This document shows positions 47,831 to 57,741 of a stretch of 64,000 nucleotides of DNA, piece by piece. How positions within the stretch are numbered: position 1 is the stretch's first letter; every line of letters begins with the position of its first letter. The translations under genes were made by a program, and so were the position numbers. Location of the stretch: positions 62,001-126,000 of the forward strand of contig CAVSZO010000033.1 of NCBI GenBank assembly GCA_963732335.1. The letters run 5' to 3'. Under the pieces are notes generated by a model. The model was not told where the DNA came from. It saw only the letters and a list, made by a program, of their open reading frames with translations, and made no database searches. Origin of the DNA: Desertimonas sp963732335 (GTDB taxonomy: Bacteria > Actinomycetota > Acidimicrobiia > Acidimicrobiales > Ilumatobacteraceae).

Positions 47831-48917
47831 ATGCCGCACGAGGTTCGAGGAGTCGTCGCCCGCGCCAAGGGCGAGCCGGTCACCATCGAGACGATCGTCG
47901 TGCCCGATCCCGGCCCGGGCGAAGCGCTCGTCAAGATCCAGGCGTGCGGGGTCTGCCACACCGACCTGCACTACCGCGAAGGCGGGATCAACGACGACTT
48001 CCCGTTCCTGCTCGGACACGAGGCGGCAGGGGTCGTCGAGGAGGTCGGCGACGGCGTCACCGACGTCGCCCCCGGTGACTTCGTGATCCTCAACTGGCGA
48101 GCGGTGTGCGGGCGGTGCCGCTCGTGCCGGCGGGGTCAGCCGTGGTACTGCTTCGACACGTTCAACGCCCGGCAGAAGATGACCCTGGAGGACGGCACGG
48201 AGTTGTCGCCGGCGCTGGGCATCGGCGCCTTCGCCGACAAGACCCTCGTCGCCTCGGGCCAGTGCACCAAGGTCGACGCGTCCGCACCTGCCGACCGTCG
48301 CCGGACTGCTCGGCTGTGGCGTGATGGCCGGCCTCGGCGCGGCCATCAACACCGCCGGGGTCACGCGCGGCCAGTCCGTCGCCGTGTTCGGTTGCGGCGG
48401 CGTCGGCGATGCGGCGATCGCCGGAGCCCACCTCGCCGGAGCGGCGACGATCATCGGGATCGACATCGACGATCGCAAGCTGGCGATCGCCAAGGAGTTC
48501 GGCGCCACGCACACGTGCAACTCAGCGAACGAGGATCCGGTTTCGTTCGTGCGTTCGGCGACCGGAGGCTTCGGTGCAGACGTCTGCATCGAGGCGATCG
48601 GCCTCCCGTCCGTGTATCGGCAGGCCTTCGAGGCCCGCGATCTGGCCGGCACCGTCGTGCTCGTCGGCGTGCCGCGACCAGACGTCACCCTGGAGCTGCC
48701 GTTCATCGAGGTGTTCGGCCGCGGCGGGGCGCTGAAGTCGTCGTGGTACGGCGACTGTCTTCCGTCACGGGACTTCCCGATGCTGATCGACCTCTACCGG
48801 CAGGGCCGTCTCGACCTCGATCGCTTCGTGTCGGAGGAGATCGGCCTCGACGGCATCGAAGAGGCGTTCCACAAGATGGAGCGGGGCGAAGTCCTTCGCT
48901 CGGTCGTGGTTCTGTAG
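47831..48917 (+). CDS. S-(hydroxymethyl)mycothiol dehydrogenase-like zinc alcohol dehydrogenase (one frameshift)
   Basis: NAD-dependent, zinc-containing enzyme that oxidises the formaldehyde-mycothiol adduct; the actinobacterial counterpart of glutathione-dependent formaldehyde dehydrogenase. Seen: catalytic zinc ligands Cys in ACGVCHTDLHYR and His-Glu in LLGHEAAGVVEEV, structural-zinc cysteines CGRCRSCRRGQPWYC, and the NAD site FGCGGVGDAAIAG. The wording KMTLEDGTELSPALGIGAFADKT is close to known MscR proteins. The frame shifts at about 48285. About 362 residues, normal. Mycothiol dependence is inferred from similarity. Confidence 0.87.
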
Positions 48918-48943
48918 CGGTGGCCAGACTCGGACGTTGACCG

Positions 48944-49904
48944 ATGCAACCGATCACCGGCGTCGTCCAGCACTACCCGTGGGGTGACCAGCGATTCATC
49001 CCCGAGCTGTTCGGCCGCCGCCCCGACGGCACGCCGTGGGCCGAGCTGTGGCTCGGCACGCACCCGTCGGGAATGTCACGGCTCGCCGACGGGCGCGACC
49101 TCACCGCCGCGACCGGCACGCTTCCCTACCTGCTCAAGGTCTTGGCCGCGGCTCAGCCGCTCTCGCTGCAGACCCATCCCAGCGCCGAACAGGCCCAGGC
49201 GGGGTACCACGCCGGTCGCTACCCCGACCCCTACCCGAAGCCCGAGCTGCTGTGCGCCCTCACCGAGTTCGAAGCGTTCTGCGGCGTCCGCCCGGTCGAC
49301 GAGACGATCGCCCTGCTCGAAGAGCTTGGCCTACGCCGCTTCGCCACCGCGTTCGAGTCGTCGGGGGTCGCCGAGACGATCGCCGCCCTGCTCCGGCACA
49401 AGGTCGACATCGGGCCGATCATCGAGGCTTGCGCCACGAACAGCCGTCCCGAGTCGCGCTGGGCCGTGGAGCTGGCCGAGCGCTACCCGGGCGATCCGAG
49501 CGTCGCCGTCACGCTGCTGCTCAACTACGTCCAGCTCGAACCCGGCGAGGCGATCCAGCTCGCTCCCGGCAACCTGCACTGCTATCTGGGTGGGGCGGGC
49601 GTCGAGTTGATGGGGGCGAGCGACAACGTGGTGCGGGCAGGGTTGACGACGAAGCCGATCGACGTCGACACGGTGCTCGACGTGATGGACCCGACGCCAC
49701 TGCTCGACCCGGTGATGTCGGCGACGCGGGTCTATCCGCTCGCCGGCACCTCGATCCGCCTGCTCCGCCTCCCCGGTCCCGCCGAGCGCCGGGCCAAGAC
49801 CCACGAGCTCGTGATCGTCGTTCCCGGGCCGGGTGGGCTACCTCGCCCCCGGTGATCGTCTCGAGATCGCCGCCGGCGAGACCGCCTACGTGGCCACGTC
49901 CTGA
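48944..49904 (+). CDS. manA: Mannose-6-phosphate isomerase, class I (one frameshift at the 3' end)
   Basis: Zinc enzyme interconverting mannose-6-phosphate and fructose-6-phosphate. Seen: HYPWGDQRFIPELFGRR, zinc ligands in LSLQTHPSAEQA and YPKPELLCAL, the later zinc His in LAPGNLHCYLGGAGVELMGASDNVVRAGLT, all in order. The final 25 codons are shifted at about 49832; joining them gives GYLAPGDRLEIAAGETAYVA, the normal C-terminal strand of the family, and a stop at 49904. About 320 residues. Convergent with ispG; an almost perfect hairpin lies between the two stops. Confidence 0.93.
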
Positions 49905-49917
49905 CGTTCGCCCAGGC

Positions 49918-49964
49918 TCTGTGTAAGCGTGCACGACCTCGGCGGGCTTACACGCTTACACAGA
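49918..49964. terminator. Perfect hairpin between convergent manA and ispG
   Basis: Arms TCTGTGTAAGCGTG (49918-49931) and CACGCTTACACAGA (49951-49964) are exact complements of 14 bases around a 19-base loop. The element fills most of the 66-base gap between the two convergent stops. It is the expected site for a bidirectional terminator. No U-tract follows on either side, and the arms are strikingly less GC-rich than the rest of the window. Confidence 0.65.
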
Positions 49965-49970
49965 CCTCGT

Positions 49971-51201
49971 TCAGCGCTCGGCGATCGTCTTGCGGATCTC
50001 GACGATCCGCGCCTCGTCGCGGTTGGCGTCGGCGCCCTTGGCGTCGAGCAGCATCGACCGGTCACGGGCGGCCTCGCGCTCGGCCTTGGCGGTGTCGGCC
50101 TTGGCGATCGCCGCCTCGATGCCGTGCTCGTTGATGAACTCCGCCCATTCGACGAGGGCGCCGACCATCTCGGTCTCGGGAACGACGGCGATGTTGCGTC
50201 CCTTGACGAACAGGTGGCCGCGCTTGTTGCCGGCGGCGATCCCGAGGTCGGCCTCCCGTGCCTCGCCGGGCCCGTTGACGACGCACCCCATCACGGCGAC
50301 CTGCAGCGGGAGCTGCCGTTCGCCGAACGCCTCCATCGCCCGCTTGGCGACGTCGATCACGTCGATCTCGGCGCGCCCGCACGACGGGCAGGCGATCAGG
50401 TCGACGTTCTTGCGCTCCCGCAGCCCGAGCGACTCGAGCAGCTGGCGACCGGCGCGGGCCTCCTCGACGGGGTCGGCGGTGAGCGAGTAGCGGATCGTGT
50501 CGCCGATGCCCTCGAGGAGCAACGTGGCGATCCCGGCGGTGGCCTTGACGAGGCCGGCCGGCGGCGGGCCGGCCTCGGTGACCCCGAGGTGCAGCGGATG
50601 ATCCGTGGCGTCGGCGAGCTGGCGGTAGGCCTCGACCATCAGCGGCACGTTCGACGCCTTGACCGAGATCTTGACGAGGTCGAAGTCGACCTCCTGGAAG
50701 TAGGCGAGCTCCTGCAGCGCCGACTCGACCATCGCCTCGGGCGTCACCCCGCCGTGCCGCTCGTACAGCGCAGGGTCGAGCGAGCCACCGTTGACGCCGA
50801 TGCGGATCGGACACGCCCCGGTCGCGGGCTTCCGTCGCCACCGCCTTGATGTGCTCGGGCTTGCGGATGTTCCCGGGGTTGAGGCGCAGGCCCTGGACCC
50901 CCGCTTCCAGCGCCGCCAGCGCCATGCGGTACTGGTGGTGGATGTCGGCGATCACCGGCACCGGCGAGCGGGGCACGATGTGCGCCAGGCCCTCGGCCGC
51001 TTCCGCCTCGTTGCACGTGCACCGCACGATGTCGCAGCCGGCGGCGGCCAAGGCGTAGATCTGCTGCAGCGTGCCCTCGACGTCGGCCGTCTTGGTGATC
51101 GTCATCGACTGCACCGAGATCGGCGCTCCGCCGCCCACTGGCACCGAGCCGACGTGGATCTGCCGCGTCTGGCGACGCTCGGTCGTGTCGGCGACTTTCA
51201 T
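49971..51201 (-). CDS. ispG: 4-hydroxy-3-methylbut-2-en-1-yl diphosphate synthase (one frameshift)
   Basis: Iron-sulfur enzyme of the MEP isoprenoid pathway that converts MEcPP to HMBPP. Seen: QIHVGSVPVGGGAPISVQSM, RCTCNEAEAAEGLAHI, VQGLRLNPGNI, then the cluster-binding cysteines in IACPSCGRAEIDV and VMGCVVNGPGEA. The frame shifts at about 50815, within RDRGVPIRIGVNGGSLD. Repaired length is about 410 residues with a typical variable tail. ATG start at 51201 (MKVADTTERR); a longer frame upstream is the D repeat read as protein. With dxr, two MEP enzymes flank rseP in this operon. Confidence 0.94.
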
Positions 51202-51218
51202 CGATTGCCTACCGAAAC

Positions 51219-51264
51219 TCTTTGGTCGCTGTGAGGTCACCAACGTCCTCACAGCGACCAAAGA
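51219..51264 (-). repeat. Hairpin repeat D, copy 1 (ispG leader)
   Basis: Exact 18-base arms: TCTTTGGTCGCTGTGAGG at 51219-51236 and its complement at 51247-51264, with a 10-base loop. It lies in the 75-base gap between the rseP stop and the ispG ATG, 17 bases before the ATG. The same sequence, including the loop, recurs in the glucosidase leader at 34735-34780. It could terminate or attenuate the operon, or stabilise the rseP transcript end. Confidence 0.7.
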
Positions 51265-51276
51265 TGCGAATCGCGC

Positions 51277-52597
51277 TCATAGTGGCCTCGTGATGTCGAG
51301 GTAGAGGCCGGACATGAACAGGAAGAGGAGGACGACGATGACGCCCATCGTGAACGGCATCAGCCGGGCGACATCGGTGAAGTAGCGCCGCCCTCCCCTG
51401 CCGATCTCGCGGATCCGCTCGTAGGTGGCGATCGCCGCGTGACCGCCGTCGAGCGGGAGCAGCGGGAACATGTTGAACACGCCGACGAACACGTTGAGGA
51501 TGGCGAGCAGGTAGAGCACGCCGGCGAGTCCCTCCGTCTCGCCGATGTCATCGCTGACGTCGGTGACCCCGACGATCGTCGTCGGACGAGTGCGCAGGTC
51601 CTCCGACTCTCCGCTGAGGTGCTCGATGATGTTGATCGGGTTGACCACCTGGACGATTCCCTTGGTCGACTCCCACGTCGACAGGGAACAGGTCGGTGAC
51701 CGTCGATCGCGCCGCCTCGCCGACCGACCGCTCCTCCCACTCCGTGGCGCCGCCGGAGGTCACGCCCAGCAGCGCGGTGCCGTTGAGCTCACCGGGCGTC
51801 GGTGTTCTCGCCGAGCGTCGCCGCCACGGTGAGCTGCTCGCCGTCACGTTCGAGGACGACGTCGACGGTGTCGCCCGGATCGGACTCCCGCACGGCGGCG
51901 CCGAGATCGCCGTCCTCCACCGGCGACGCCTCCGACCGACAGGATGATGTCGCCTTGCTCGATGCCGGCCGCCTCGGCGCCGCTGTCGGCGGCGATGTCG
52001 CCCACCTGGGCACCCGGTCGATCGACGAGCTCGCCGCGTGTGGCGAACACGCCGAACAGCAACACGATGGCGATCAGCAGGTGCATCAGCGACCCGGCCG
52101 TGATCACCAGCATCCGCCGGGGATAGGACTTCTGCCGGTACGTCCGCGCCTCGTCGGCGGGCGGCACCTCGTCGAGGTTGTTCATCCCGATGATCCGCAC
52201 GAATGCCCCGAGTGGCAGCAGCCGCACGCCGTACTCGGTCTCGCCACGGTGGAAGCTCCACAGACGCGGCCCGAAGCCGATGAAGAACTGGGTGGCCTTC
52301 ATGCCCGTGAGCCGGGCGGTGACGAAGTGGCCGAGCTCGTGGAGGAACACGGACACGAGGATCCCGAGCGGCGAACAACAGCATCCAACGGCTCGTGAGA
52401 CCGAGCCAGACGAACAATCCGATGATGGCCAACCCGGCGATGGCCCCGGTCGAGCCGCCGCCGAATGGTTCGTCGGCTGGATCGCGCTCGGTGACCGAGC
52501 CGCCGGCCATCACCTCGCCGCGGAAGCGGTCGTACCGCGTGCCGGCAGTCGGCGGCGGAAGCGGGCGTCCGGAGTGGGGCTGTTCGTTCGTCTGCAT
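51277..52597 (-). CDS. rseP: RseP-like site-2 protease (about four frameshifts)
   Basis: Intramembrane zinc metalloprotease that cuts membrane-anchored regulators. Seen: a disordered N-terminus (MQTNEQPHSGRPLPPP), a first hydrophobic helix, the active site HELGH in VFLHELGHFVTARLTG, GFGPRLWSFHRGETEYGVRLLPLGAFVRI, a PDZ domain (GAEAAGIEQGDIILSVGG, VDVVLERDGEQLTV), and the second metal motif LLPLDGGHAAI near the C-terminus with two final helices. Shifts lie at about 52365, 51935, 51800 and 51675. The N-terminal soluble extension of some 50 residues before the first helix is unusual for the family. About 440 residues. Confidence 0.88.
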
Positions 52598-52612
52598 CGG
52601 ATCGTCTCGGGG

Positions 52613-53764
52613 TCACCGCCGAGCGTAGGCGACCTGCTCGGCGGCGACTCGGCGGGCGGCGCGGTCGGCCTCGATCACGTCGCCGACCGAGGTCGGCACC
52701 ACTGCATCATGCCGGTCGAGCGCCGATTTGCACACCTCGGCGATCTGGCCCCAGGAGATCTCGCCGGCGAGGAAGGCGTCGACGGCGACCTCGTTGGCGG
52801 CGCTGAGCCACGCCGGAGCGGTGCCGCCGGCCCGCCCGGCCTCGTAGGCGAGTGGCAGGCAGCGGAACGTGTCCAAATCGGGCAGCTCGAAGTCGAGCCG
52901 TTGCAGGGCGCCCCAGTCGATCCGACCGAACGCCGTCGCCGCCCGCCGCGGGTAGCCCAGGGCGTAGCCGATCGGCAGGCGCATGTCGGGATTGCTCAGC
53001 TGGGCGACCGTCGAGCCGTCGGTGAACTCGACCATCGAGTGGACCACCGACTGCGGGTGGACGACGACGTCGATGTCGTCGAACGACACGTCGAACAGCT
53101 CGTGCGCCTCGATCACCTCGAGGCCCTTGTTCATCAGCGTGCTCGAGTCGATGGTGATCTTCGGGCCCATCGACCAGGTCGGGTGGGCGAGGGCCTCGGC
53201 GACGGTGACGTTGGCGAGATCGGCGGCACGCCGGCCACGGAACGGGCCTCCGCTCGCTGTGAGCACGATGCGGGCAACCTCGCGGCCGGCGTCGGCGGAC
53301 GCCCGCAGACACTGGTGCACGGCGCAGTGCTCGGAGTCGACGGGCACGAGCTCTGCGCCGGGCACCGAGCGCAACGGTCGCACGACCGGCCCGGCGGCGA
53401 TGAGGCTCTCCTTGTTGGCGAGGGCGAGGCGCTTTCCAGCCGACAACGTGGCGATCGTCACCGGCAGCCCGGCAAACCCGACGACGGCGTTGACGACGAC
53501 ATCGGCGTCCTCGACGAGGTCGGCGAGGTCGTCGACGACCGTCGCCCATGGCAGTGCCGCGGCGACCTCGGAGCGCCGGGCAGGGTCACCGACGGCGACG
53601 CGGGCCGGGCGGAACTCCTCGGCCTGGGCGATCAGCGTGGCCACGTCCGACCCGACGCCGAGGGCGACGACTTCGTACCGCCCGCGCTCGGCGCGGACGA
53701 CGTCGAGCGTCTGCGTCCCGATCGAGCCGGACGAGCCGGCGATGGCGACACGAACCGGGTTCAC
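52613..53764 (-). CDS. dxr: 1-deoxy-D-xylulose 5-phosphate reductoisomerase
   Basis: NADPH-dependent second enzyme of the MEP pathway. Intact, 383 residues. Seen: the NADPH loop GSSGSIGTQTLDVV, ALANKESLI, the metal-binding VPVDSEHCAVHQCL, TASGGPFRGR, WSMGPKITIDSSTLMNKGLEVIEAHELF, and the C-terminal APAWLSAANEVAVDAFL. Start is a GTG. It lies 15 nt upstream of rseP and 24 nt downstream of cdsA, all on the same strand, as in many actinobacteria. Confidence 0.96.
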   Translation of the reverse strand: MNPVRVAIAGSSGSIGTQTLDVVRAERGRYEVVALGVGSDVATLIAQAEEFRPARVAVGDPARRSEVAAALPWATVVDDLADLVEDADVVVNAVVGFAGLPVTIATLSAGKRLALANKESLIAAGPVVRPLRSVPGAELVPVDSEHCAVHQCLRASADAGREVARIVLTASGGPFRGRRAADLANVTVAEALAHPTWSMGPKITIDSSTLMNKGLEVIEAHELFDVSFDDIDVVVHPQSVVHSMVEFTDGSTVAQLSNPDMRLPIGYALGYPRRAATAFGRIDWGALQRLDFELPDLDTFRCLPLAYEAGRAGGTAPAWLSAANEVAVDAFLAGEISWGQIAEVCKSALDRHDAVVPTSVGDVIEADRAARRVAAEQVAYARR

Positions 53765-53788
53765 CTTCGATGCCGGCCTCGCTCGCTC

Positions 53789-55367
53789 CTAGAACAGGAC
53801 GACGAGCGTGTAGTAGTACACCGCCGGGAGGGCGAACAGGTAGCCGTCGAAGCGGTCGAGGACGCCACCGTGGCCCTGGACGATCGTCCCGAAGTCCTTG
53901 ATGTCGAGGTTGCGCTTGAACATGCTCTCGGTGAGGTCACCGAGCGGGGCCATCACGGCGATCACCAGGCCGAGCAGGAGCACGTCGCTGGCGTCGGTCC
54001 AGGTTCCCTCGGTGTTGATCTTGCTGGCGATGAACAAGGCGATGATCGTCACCAGGGCACCGCCGAGGAGGCCCTCGAGCGTCTTGCTCGGACTCACCCA
54101 CGGGCGCAGCGGCGTTCGTCCGACCGCCGACCCGACGACCAGGGCGCCGACGTCGTTGGCGGCGACGCCAAGGGCGAGCATGAACAGCGTGTCGGTGCCG
54201 ACGTCGTTGCCGGGCCGAACTCGGGTGCCGTCGAGAAGCGCAGGATCAGGGCGGCGTAGGCGCCGAGCAGACCGATCCACACGACGCCCATCGTCGTCAC
54301 GGCCATGTTCGGCAGCGGGCCGGACTCGACGCCGTGGGCGCCGATGAAGCCGACTGCACCGGCCATGAAGGCGAACGCGACAACCAGCGGCAGCGTCGCG
54401 TCGCCGAGCCAGTAGGCGGCGAGAGGGGCGCAGACGCAGGCGGCGAGGCCGGGGGCGACAGCCGGGCGGTAGCCCTTCTCGGTGATCTTGCCGAAGTACT
54501 CCCAGGCGGCGAGGGCGAGGATGACGACGACGATCGCCAGCACGAAGACCGGACGGGTGAGCAAGGCGATGATGAACGCGGCGGCGATCACGAGGCCGGC
54601 GACGACGGCATTGCCCATGTTGCGCGGCGGCACCGCTGATGTCCTCGCAGGGCCGACGGGACGCCCCGAACGCTGCTGCCCTGGGCGACGGCGCGTCGGG
54701 TCGGTCGGGCGGCGCGGCATCAGCGATGGGTCGGTGCCGATCGTGATCCGCCCCGGCTCCCGCCGCGGCCCGATGGGCACCTCGCCGCTGCGGTCACCAG
54801 GTTGGGCACCGCGCTGGCGCGCCGTCTCGCCCGTCTGCGAGCCGTAGCCGCTGCCGTAGCGGCCGTAGTCGGACGAAAGTCGTACTCACCGCTGCCGGTG
54901 ATGTCGCCCGAACTCGGCGGGCGGTCGTAGCCGGAACTCGAGTCGGGCCCCCGCGTCGTGGCTCCGCTGCGGTCGAAACCTCCGCTCGGGTCGGACTCGC
55001 TCGGCACCTGGTCCATCACCGTGGTCACGGGGTCGTCGTCGCGCCACACAGGCGACTCCGTGGTGAACGTCGACCACACGTCGACGTCGTCGGAATCGTC
55101 GTCGCCGGCGTCGGGGGCGCTCGGTGACGTGCCCAGGCTCGGGATCTCGCCAGTGGGTGGCGCCGTCCAATGCGGCAGCGGGCCGGTGTCGTCCGGACCG
55201 AAGCGCAGCCGGCGCTGCGCGGTGTCGTCGGTGGAGCCGTTGCCCGGTCCTCCTTCCTCTTCGGGAGGCTCGTCGGGGAACAGCGGCCCACCGAACTCAG
55301 CACTCTCGTCCAGGTCACGAGGATCGCGCCGATCGCGCTCGTCCCCCCTCCACTCGTCGTCGCTCAT
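53789..55367 (-). CDS. cdsA: Phosphatidate cytidylyltransferase with a long disordered N-terminus (two frameshifts)
   Basis: Makes CDP-diacylglycerol from phosphatidate and CTP; integral membrane protein. Seen: about 215 residues of Asp/Glu/Ser/Gly-rich sequence (MSDDEWRGDERDRRDP, a Tyr-Gly-rich stretch, then RRPTDPTRRRPGQQRSGRPV), then about seven membrane helices starting NAVVAGLVIAAAFIIALL. The CdsA signature follows: VSPSKTLEGLLGGA, VIAVMAPLGDLTESMFKRNLDIKDFG and HGGVLDRFDGYLFALP. Shifts lie at about 54875 and 54215. The catalytic part matches the family; the acidic extension is much longer than in most CdsA proteins and could interact with other membrane proteins. Confidence 0.88.
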
Positions 55368-55413
55368 CGATGCGTCTCCTTGCTCTCCTGCGCGAACACC
55401 CCCGAGGTCATGG

Positions 55414-55971
55414 TCAGACCTCGAGCAGCTCCGCCTCCTTGCGGTGCAGCGCAGCGTCGATCGACTCGGTGTGGTCGTGGGTGATCTTCTCCAGCTCCTT
55501 TTCAGCTCGGTCGAGCTCGTCGGCAGAGATGGCGCCCTGCTTCTCGGCGCCTTCGAGGTGCTTGCGAGCCTCTCGTCGCACGTTGCGCACGGCGACTCTG
55601 CCTTCCTCGGCGAGGTGTTTGACGATCTTGACGTACTCCTTGCGGCGCTCCTCCGTCAACGGCGGGAACGACAAGCGGATCGTCGACCCGTCGTTGCCGG
55701 GGGCGACGCCGAGGTCGGAGTCGCGAATCGCCTTCTCGATGGCCGCCAGCGTGTTGCGGTCGTGCGGGCGGACGAGCAGCTGCCGGGCCTCCGGCACCTG
55801 GATCGTGGCCAGCTGAACGATGGGAACCTGGGTGCCGTAGTAGTCGACGGTGAGCCGCTCGACCAGGGCCGGGGCGGCCCGCCCCGTGCGCACCGTCTGG
55901 AACTGCGATTGCACGTGGGCCACGGCCTTGTCCATCTTGTCGATGGTTTCGAGCAGGGTCTCGTCGATCAC
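55414..55971 (-). CDS. frr: Ribosome recycling factor
   Basis: Splits the post-termination ribosome together with EF-G. Intact, 185 residues, GTG start. Seen: AVAHVQSQFQTVRTGRAAPALVERL, VDYYGTQVPIVQLATIQVPEAR, SDLGVAPGNDGSTIRLSFPPLTEERRKEYVK in consecutive family order, and the C-terminal helix LEKITHDHTESIDAALHRKEAELLEV. It sits between pyrH and cdsA, its normal place. The gap to pyrH is unusually long (218 bases) because it contains repeat B. Confidence 0.96.
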   Translation of the reverse strand: MIDETLLETIDKMDKAVAHVQSQFQTVRTGRAAPALVERLTVDYYGTQVPIVQLATIQVPEARQLLVRPHDRNTLAAIEKAIRDSDLGVAPGNDGSTIRLSFPPLTEERRKEYVKIVKHLAEEGRVAVRNVRREARKHLEGAEKQGAISADELDRAEKELEKITHDHTESIDAALHRKEAELLEV

Positions 55972-56036
55972 GCGACCCAGCGTAACCACACTGTCATGTC
56001 TCGCCGCGGACAGGGTATGGCGGTGACGGGTTCCGG

Positions 56037-56165
56037 GGCGGGGGGCGTGGGGGGCAGAGCCTCCGGGCAGAGCCCCCCACACGCTGGTCGATCCGGCTCT
56101 GCCGGTCGACCAGCAGAGACTCTTCGGTGCCGGCCGCAGGCCGGCTGCTTCGAGCTCGAGCGGAA
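56037..56165 (-). repeat. Dispersed repeat B, copy 2
   Basis: Reverse-strand copy of the element at 10929-11048. The matched blocks include CTGGTCGACCGGCAGAGCCG and GATCGACCAGCG, the palindrome GCCGGCC-GCGGCCGGC, and the C-rich hairpin around CTCTGCCC. It occupies the pyrH-frr gap in an operon that has short gaps elsewhere, so it looks like an insertion into a conserved cluster. Orientation on the minus strand equals the direction of pyrH and frr. Confidence 0.7.
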
Positions 56166-56189
56166 ACCTCTGGTTTCCGCTCGAAACCG

Positions 56190-56934
56190 TCAGATGTCGT
56201 GGATCGTGGTTCCGACGTGGCCGCCGGCGATGATGTCGCGCAACGCACCTGGCTTGGACATGTCGAACACGACGATGGGGATCTTGTTGTCCCGGCAGAA
56301 GGCGATCGCCGTGGCGTCCATCACCTTGAGACCCTTGGTCATCACGTCCATGTAGCCGATCTCGTCGTACTTGACGGCACCCGGGTTGAGCCGCGGGTCG
56401 GAGTCGTACACCCCGTCGACGCCCGAGTGGGTTCCCTTGAGCAATGCCTCGGCGTCGATCTCGGCCACACGCAGGGCGGCTGCGGTGTCGGTCGTGAAGA
56501 ACGGATTGCCGGTTCCGGCGGCGAAGATCACGACCCGCCCCTTCTCGAGGTGGCGGACAGCTCGACGGCGGATGTACGGCTCGGCGATGCGCGGCATCTC
56601 GATCGCCGATTGGACGCGAGTCGGCTGGCCGTGCTGTTCGAGGGCATCCTGCAGGGCGAGGGCATTCATCACCGTGCCGAGCATGCCGATGTGGTCGGAC
56701 TGGGTGGGGTCCATCCCGGCGAGCTCGCCCTCACGGCCGCGCCAGAAGTTGCCTCCACCGACGACGACGGCGACGTCGACGTCCTGGTTCTGACGCACGT
56801 CGATGATCGAGCGAGCGGTGTGGTCGAGCGTCTTGCCGTCGAGGCCCATACCCGAACGGACCGGCGAGCGCCTCGCCCGACGGCTTGAAGACGATCCTGC
56901 GCCAACGCACGGGCGTGCCGGCAGGTTCGCTCAC
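56190..56934 (-). CDS. pyrH: UMP kinase (one frameshift)
   Basis: Phosphorylates UMP to UDP; hexameric amino-acid-kinase-fold enzyme, allosterically controlled by GTP and UTP. Seen: RIVFKPSGEALAGPFGYG, DVAVVVGGGNFWRGREGE, DHIGMLGTVMNALALQDALE, [22 protein letters not shown]-type motif (here [15 protein letters not shown]) and VDGVYDSDPRLNPGA. The usual Lys-Leu-Ser-Gly-Glu start reads Lys-Pro-Ser-Gly-Glu. A shift at about 56847 separates the first 29 codons. About 248 residues. It follows tsf by 11 nt. Confidence 0.93.
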
Positions 56935-56945
56935 GAAGGTGATGT

Positions 56946-57735
56946 CTAGCCGATCTCGACCTGGGCGAAGGCGACGATGGATGCGCTGCCGAGGAGCTGG
57001 GCGATCGACTGCTTGTCGTCCCGGGCGTAGGGCTGGTCGAGCAGCACGACGTCCTTGAAGAACCCCTGCATGCGCCCTTCGACGATCTTCGGCAGCGCCG
57101 CCTCGGGCTTGCCCTCGTTGCGGCTCATCGCCTCGAACGTCGCCCGCTCGGCAGCGACGACGTCAGCCGGGACATCGTCACGCCGCAGGTAGGTCGGCCG
57201 GGCGAAGGCGATGTGCACGGCGACGTCGTGGGCGAGCGAGGCGTCGCCGCCCTCGAGGACGACGAGGACGCCGTTGACGCCGCGGCCACCCTGGACGTGC
57301 AGGTAGCTGTCGAGCACCTGCCCGGGCCCCGCCTCGAGACGGACGACCCGGCCGAGCTCGATGTTCTCCTTGAGCGTGATCTTGAGGTCGTCGAGGTTGG
57401 TGCTGGCGTGAAGCGGCAGCATCCTCGCCCTCAGCGGCGACGAGCTTGGCCAGGGCGTCGGCCTCCGACTTGAACTGCTCGCTACCGGCCACGAAGTCCG
57501 TCTCGCACTTGAGCTCGACGAGGGCGCCGACCTGGCCGTCGACAGCGAGGGCGACGACGCCCTGCGTGTTCTCCCGGTCGCTGCGCTTGGCGCTGGCGGC
57601 GAGGCCCTGCTCGCGCAACCACTGCTTGGCGGCTTCCATGTCGCCTCCAGTGGTCTCGAGGGCTCGCTTGGCGTCCATCATCCCGGCGCCGGTCGCTTGG
57701 CGCAGCGCCTGGACATCCTTGGCGGTGAATGACAT
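56946..57735 (-). CDS. tsf: Elongation factor Ts (one frameshift)
   Basis: Nucleotide exchange factor for EF-Tu. Seen: N-terminal UBA-like domain AKDVQALRQATGAGMMDAKRALETT, the exchange motif LVELKCETDFVAGSEQF with the TDFVA core, and two dimerisation-type subdomains ending KDVVLLDQPYARDDKQSIAQLL. The frame shifts at about 57425, after EGEDAAA. Repaired length is about 263 residues, in the actinobacterial range. It lies 6 nt after the rpsB stop. Confidence 0.95.
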
Positions 57736-57741
57736 GTCGGT

